From positions 930,001 to 994,000 of the forward strand of contig NZ_JAETXX010000001.1 of the NCBI RefSeq assembly GCF_021764745.1: a stretch of DNA of 64,000 nucleotides, read 5' to 3'. The stretch is from Joostella atrarenae. Lineage in GTDB: Bacteria > Bacteroidota > Bacteroidia > Flavobacteriales > Flavobacteriaceae. A program made the translations under genes and the position numbers. Below the pieces are notes generated by a model. The model saw only the letters and a list, made by a program, of their open reading frames with translations. It searched no databases and was not told the DNA's origin. The stretch's first letter is position 1, and the number at the start of each line of letters is the position of its first letter. Positions 62,824-64,000 of the stretch are shown piece by piece.

Positions 62824-64000
62824 TTGAAAATACATTTCATTGCCATTGGCGGAAGTGCGATGCACAACCTGGCACTTGCTTTACATAATAAAGGATATAT
62901 CATTACAGGAAGTGACGATGTAATATTTGAGCCTTCTAAATCGCGATTAGAAGCTAAAAATATCGCTCCTGAAACTTTTGGGTGGTTTCCAGAAAAGATA
63001 ACAGCAGATTTAGATGCCGTTATTTTGGGAATGCATGCAAAGGCAGATAATCCTGAGTTGGCTAAAGCAAAGGAAATGGGCTTAAAAATATATTCTTATC
63101 CTGAGTTTATCTTTGAGCAAAGTAAGTATAAAACCAGAGTTGTAATTGGAGGAAGTCATGGGAAAACAACCATAACTTCTATGATTCTTCATGTTTTACA
63201 TTATCATGATATTGATGTAGATTATATGGTGGGCGCACAGCTTGAAGGTTTTGATACGATGGTGAAGTTGACTGAAGAGAATGATTTTATTGTCTTAGAA
63301 GGTGATGAATATTTATCTTCTCCAATTGATAGACGTCCTAAATTTCATTTATATCAGCCAAATATTGCATTATTAAGTGGGATAGCTTGGGATCATATTA
63401 ATGTATTTCCAACGTTCGAAAACTATGTGGAACAGTTTAAGATTTTTATTGATTCTATTGTTGAAGGTGGAAGCGTTACCTATAATGAAGAAGATGCAGA
63501 GGTGGTGAAAGTTGTAGAAGCTTCTGAAAATCAGATTCGTAAGATCTCGTATGCAACACCTGAATATACGGTTGAAGACGGTCAAACTTATCTGGAAACT
63601 CCAGAGGGAGCAATGCCGATTGAAGTATTTGGGAAACATAATTTAAACAACTTAGCGGGAGCAAAATGGATTTGCCAACATATGGGAGTCGATGAAGATG
63701 ATTTCTATGAAGCTATTGCAAGTTTTAAAGGAGCTTCAAAACGCTTAGATAAGTTGGCAGAAAATGGTAACCGTGTTATTTATAAAGATTTTGCGCATGC
63801 GCCAAGTAAGGTTGGAGCTACATTAACAGCGGTTCGAGAACAATTTCCAACCCGTAAAGTTATTGCTTGCCTTGAGCTACATACTTACAGTAGTTTAAAT
63901 GCTACTTTTTTGAAGGAATATAAAGGGACTTTAGATAATGCAGATGAAGCCGTGGTTTTTTTCTCTCCAGAAGCAGTGAAAATTAAGCAGCTAGAAGCGG
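62824..64000 (+). CDS. mpl: Mpl, peptide-recycling Mur ligase (partial)
   Basis: This gene runs off the window; about 392 residues are visible. It is a Mur-family ligase that joins UDP-N-acetylmuramate to the recycled peptide L-Ala-D-Glu-mDAP. The N-terminal Rossmann part has HFIAIGGSAMHNLALAL and TGSDD. The ATP site is GGSHGKTT (109-116), with EGDEYLSS and GKHNLNNLAGA further on. The TTG start at 62824 gives the usual N-terminus KIHFIAIGG. No ATG is available in a suitable position. Confidence 0.93.
   Translation, partial: MKIHFIAIGGSAMHNLALALHNKGYIITGSDDVIFEPSKSRLEAKNIAPETFGWFPEKITADLDAVILGMHAKADNPELAKAKEMGLKIYSYPEFIFEQSKYKTRVVIGGSHGKTTITSMILHVLHYHDIDVDYMVGAQLEGFDTMVKLTEENDFIVLEGDEYLSSPIDRRPKFHLYQPNIALLSGIAWDHINVFPTFENYVEQFKIFIDSIVEGGSVTYNEEDAEVVKVVEASENQIRKISYATPEYTVEDGQTYLETPEGAMPIEVFGKHNLNNLAGAKWICQHMGVDEDDFYEAIASFKGASKRLDKLAENGNRVIYKDFAHAPSKVGATLTAVREQFPTRKVIACLELHTYSSLNATFLKEYKGTLDNADEAVVFFSPEAVKIKQLEA

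Overview
The window is 64 kb of low-GC chromosomal DNA that looks like a member of the Flavobacteriaceae (Bacteroidota), probably marine or surface-associated. The evidence is A-rich start regions with almost no Shine-Dalgarno sequences, promoter boxes of the Bacteroidota type (TAnnTTTG), lipoproteins whose lipobox Cys is followed by charged residues, and families typical of this group (OMP_b-brl_3 barrels, GSCFA, DUF4230, DUF5522, CbpM, Mpl, a long urocanate hydratase). No insertion sequence, phage, CRISPR array or rRNA operon was seen. The sequence reads as stable core chromosome with a modest accessory load.

Layout. 1-7732, mostly minus strand: the N-terminus of a membrane protein that is probably an FeS-binding protein and its FAD/NAD oxidoreductase partner, a GH113-like glycosidase convergent with an S1 sulfatase, a ClpP paralogue, a membrane di-iron hydroxylase, purine nucleoside phosphorylase and a TIGR04282 glycosyltransferase. 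7957-11630: a HAD-IIA phosphatase, a GH32 fructanase lipoprotein and a sugar-porter MFS protein. 11812-18932: a molybdenum-cofactor cluster, moaD-moaA-moaC-mobA-moeB-TSUP permease-moeA-xdhC-mocA, with several overlapping or abutting genes and no moaE. 19035-21383: the cbpA-cbpM co-chaperone pair and a lipid kinase. 21840-25228: three predicted outer-membrane barrels with a DUF502 membrane protein. 25349-25421: initiator tRNA-fMet on the minus strand. 25548-30898: an AGCS symporter overlapping era, a choice-of-anchor I lipoprotein, and der. 31133-40688: a large OMP_b-brl_3 barrel, the minus-strand set M23 peptidase-MerR-LemA-TPM-TPM, alaS and a Spy-like periplasmic protein. 40805-44174: hemL, a LysM/glucosaminidase, a D-cysteine desulfhydrase-like PLP enzyme and a small HExxH membrane protein. 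44307-50783: a 50-residue DUF5522 protein, hutU, a DUF4136 lipoprotein, an aromatic amino acid hydroxylase and an unidentified lipoprotein. 50907-58562, minus strand: a trehalase-like protein, a CPBP protease, DUF4230, GSCFA, an M3 peptidase, purE and purK. 58939-64000: hpt, adk, obg, DUF4136, a TPR protein and the 5' part of mpl.

How the parts work together. The Moco cluster supplies most steps from GTP to molybdopterin. XdhC and MocA point to a xanthine-dehydrogenase-family enzyme as the customer, encoded elsewhere. GH32 and MFS form a compact fructan cleavage and uptake pair. Three ribosome-associated GTPases (Era, Der, Obg), AlaS, initiator tRNA, Adk, Hpt and PurEK give the window a strong translation and purine component.

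The most interesting signal is a pair of near-identical promoter-like elements (TTAAACC-N16-GTCTTAG). Each lies exactly 28 nt upstream of a start codon: one before the OMP_b-brl_3 barrel (31133), the other before the Spy-like protein (40221). They look like a shared extracytoplasmic-function sigma regulon for envelope stress. No clearly new multi-gene defence or mobile system was found.
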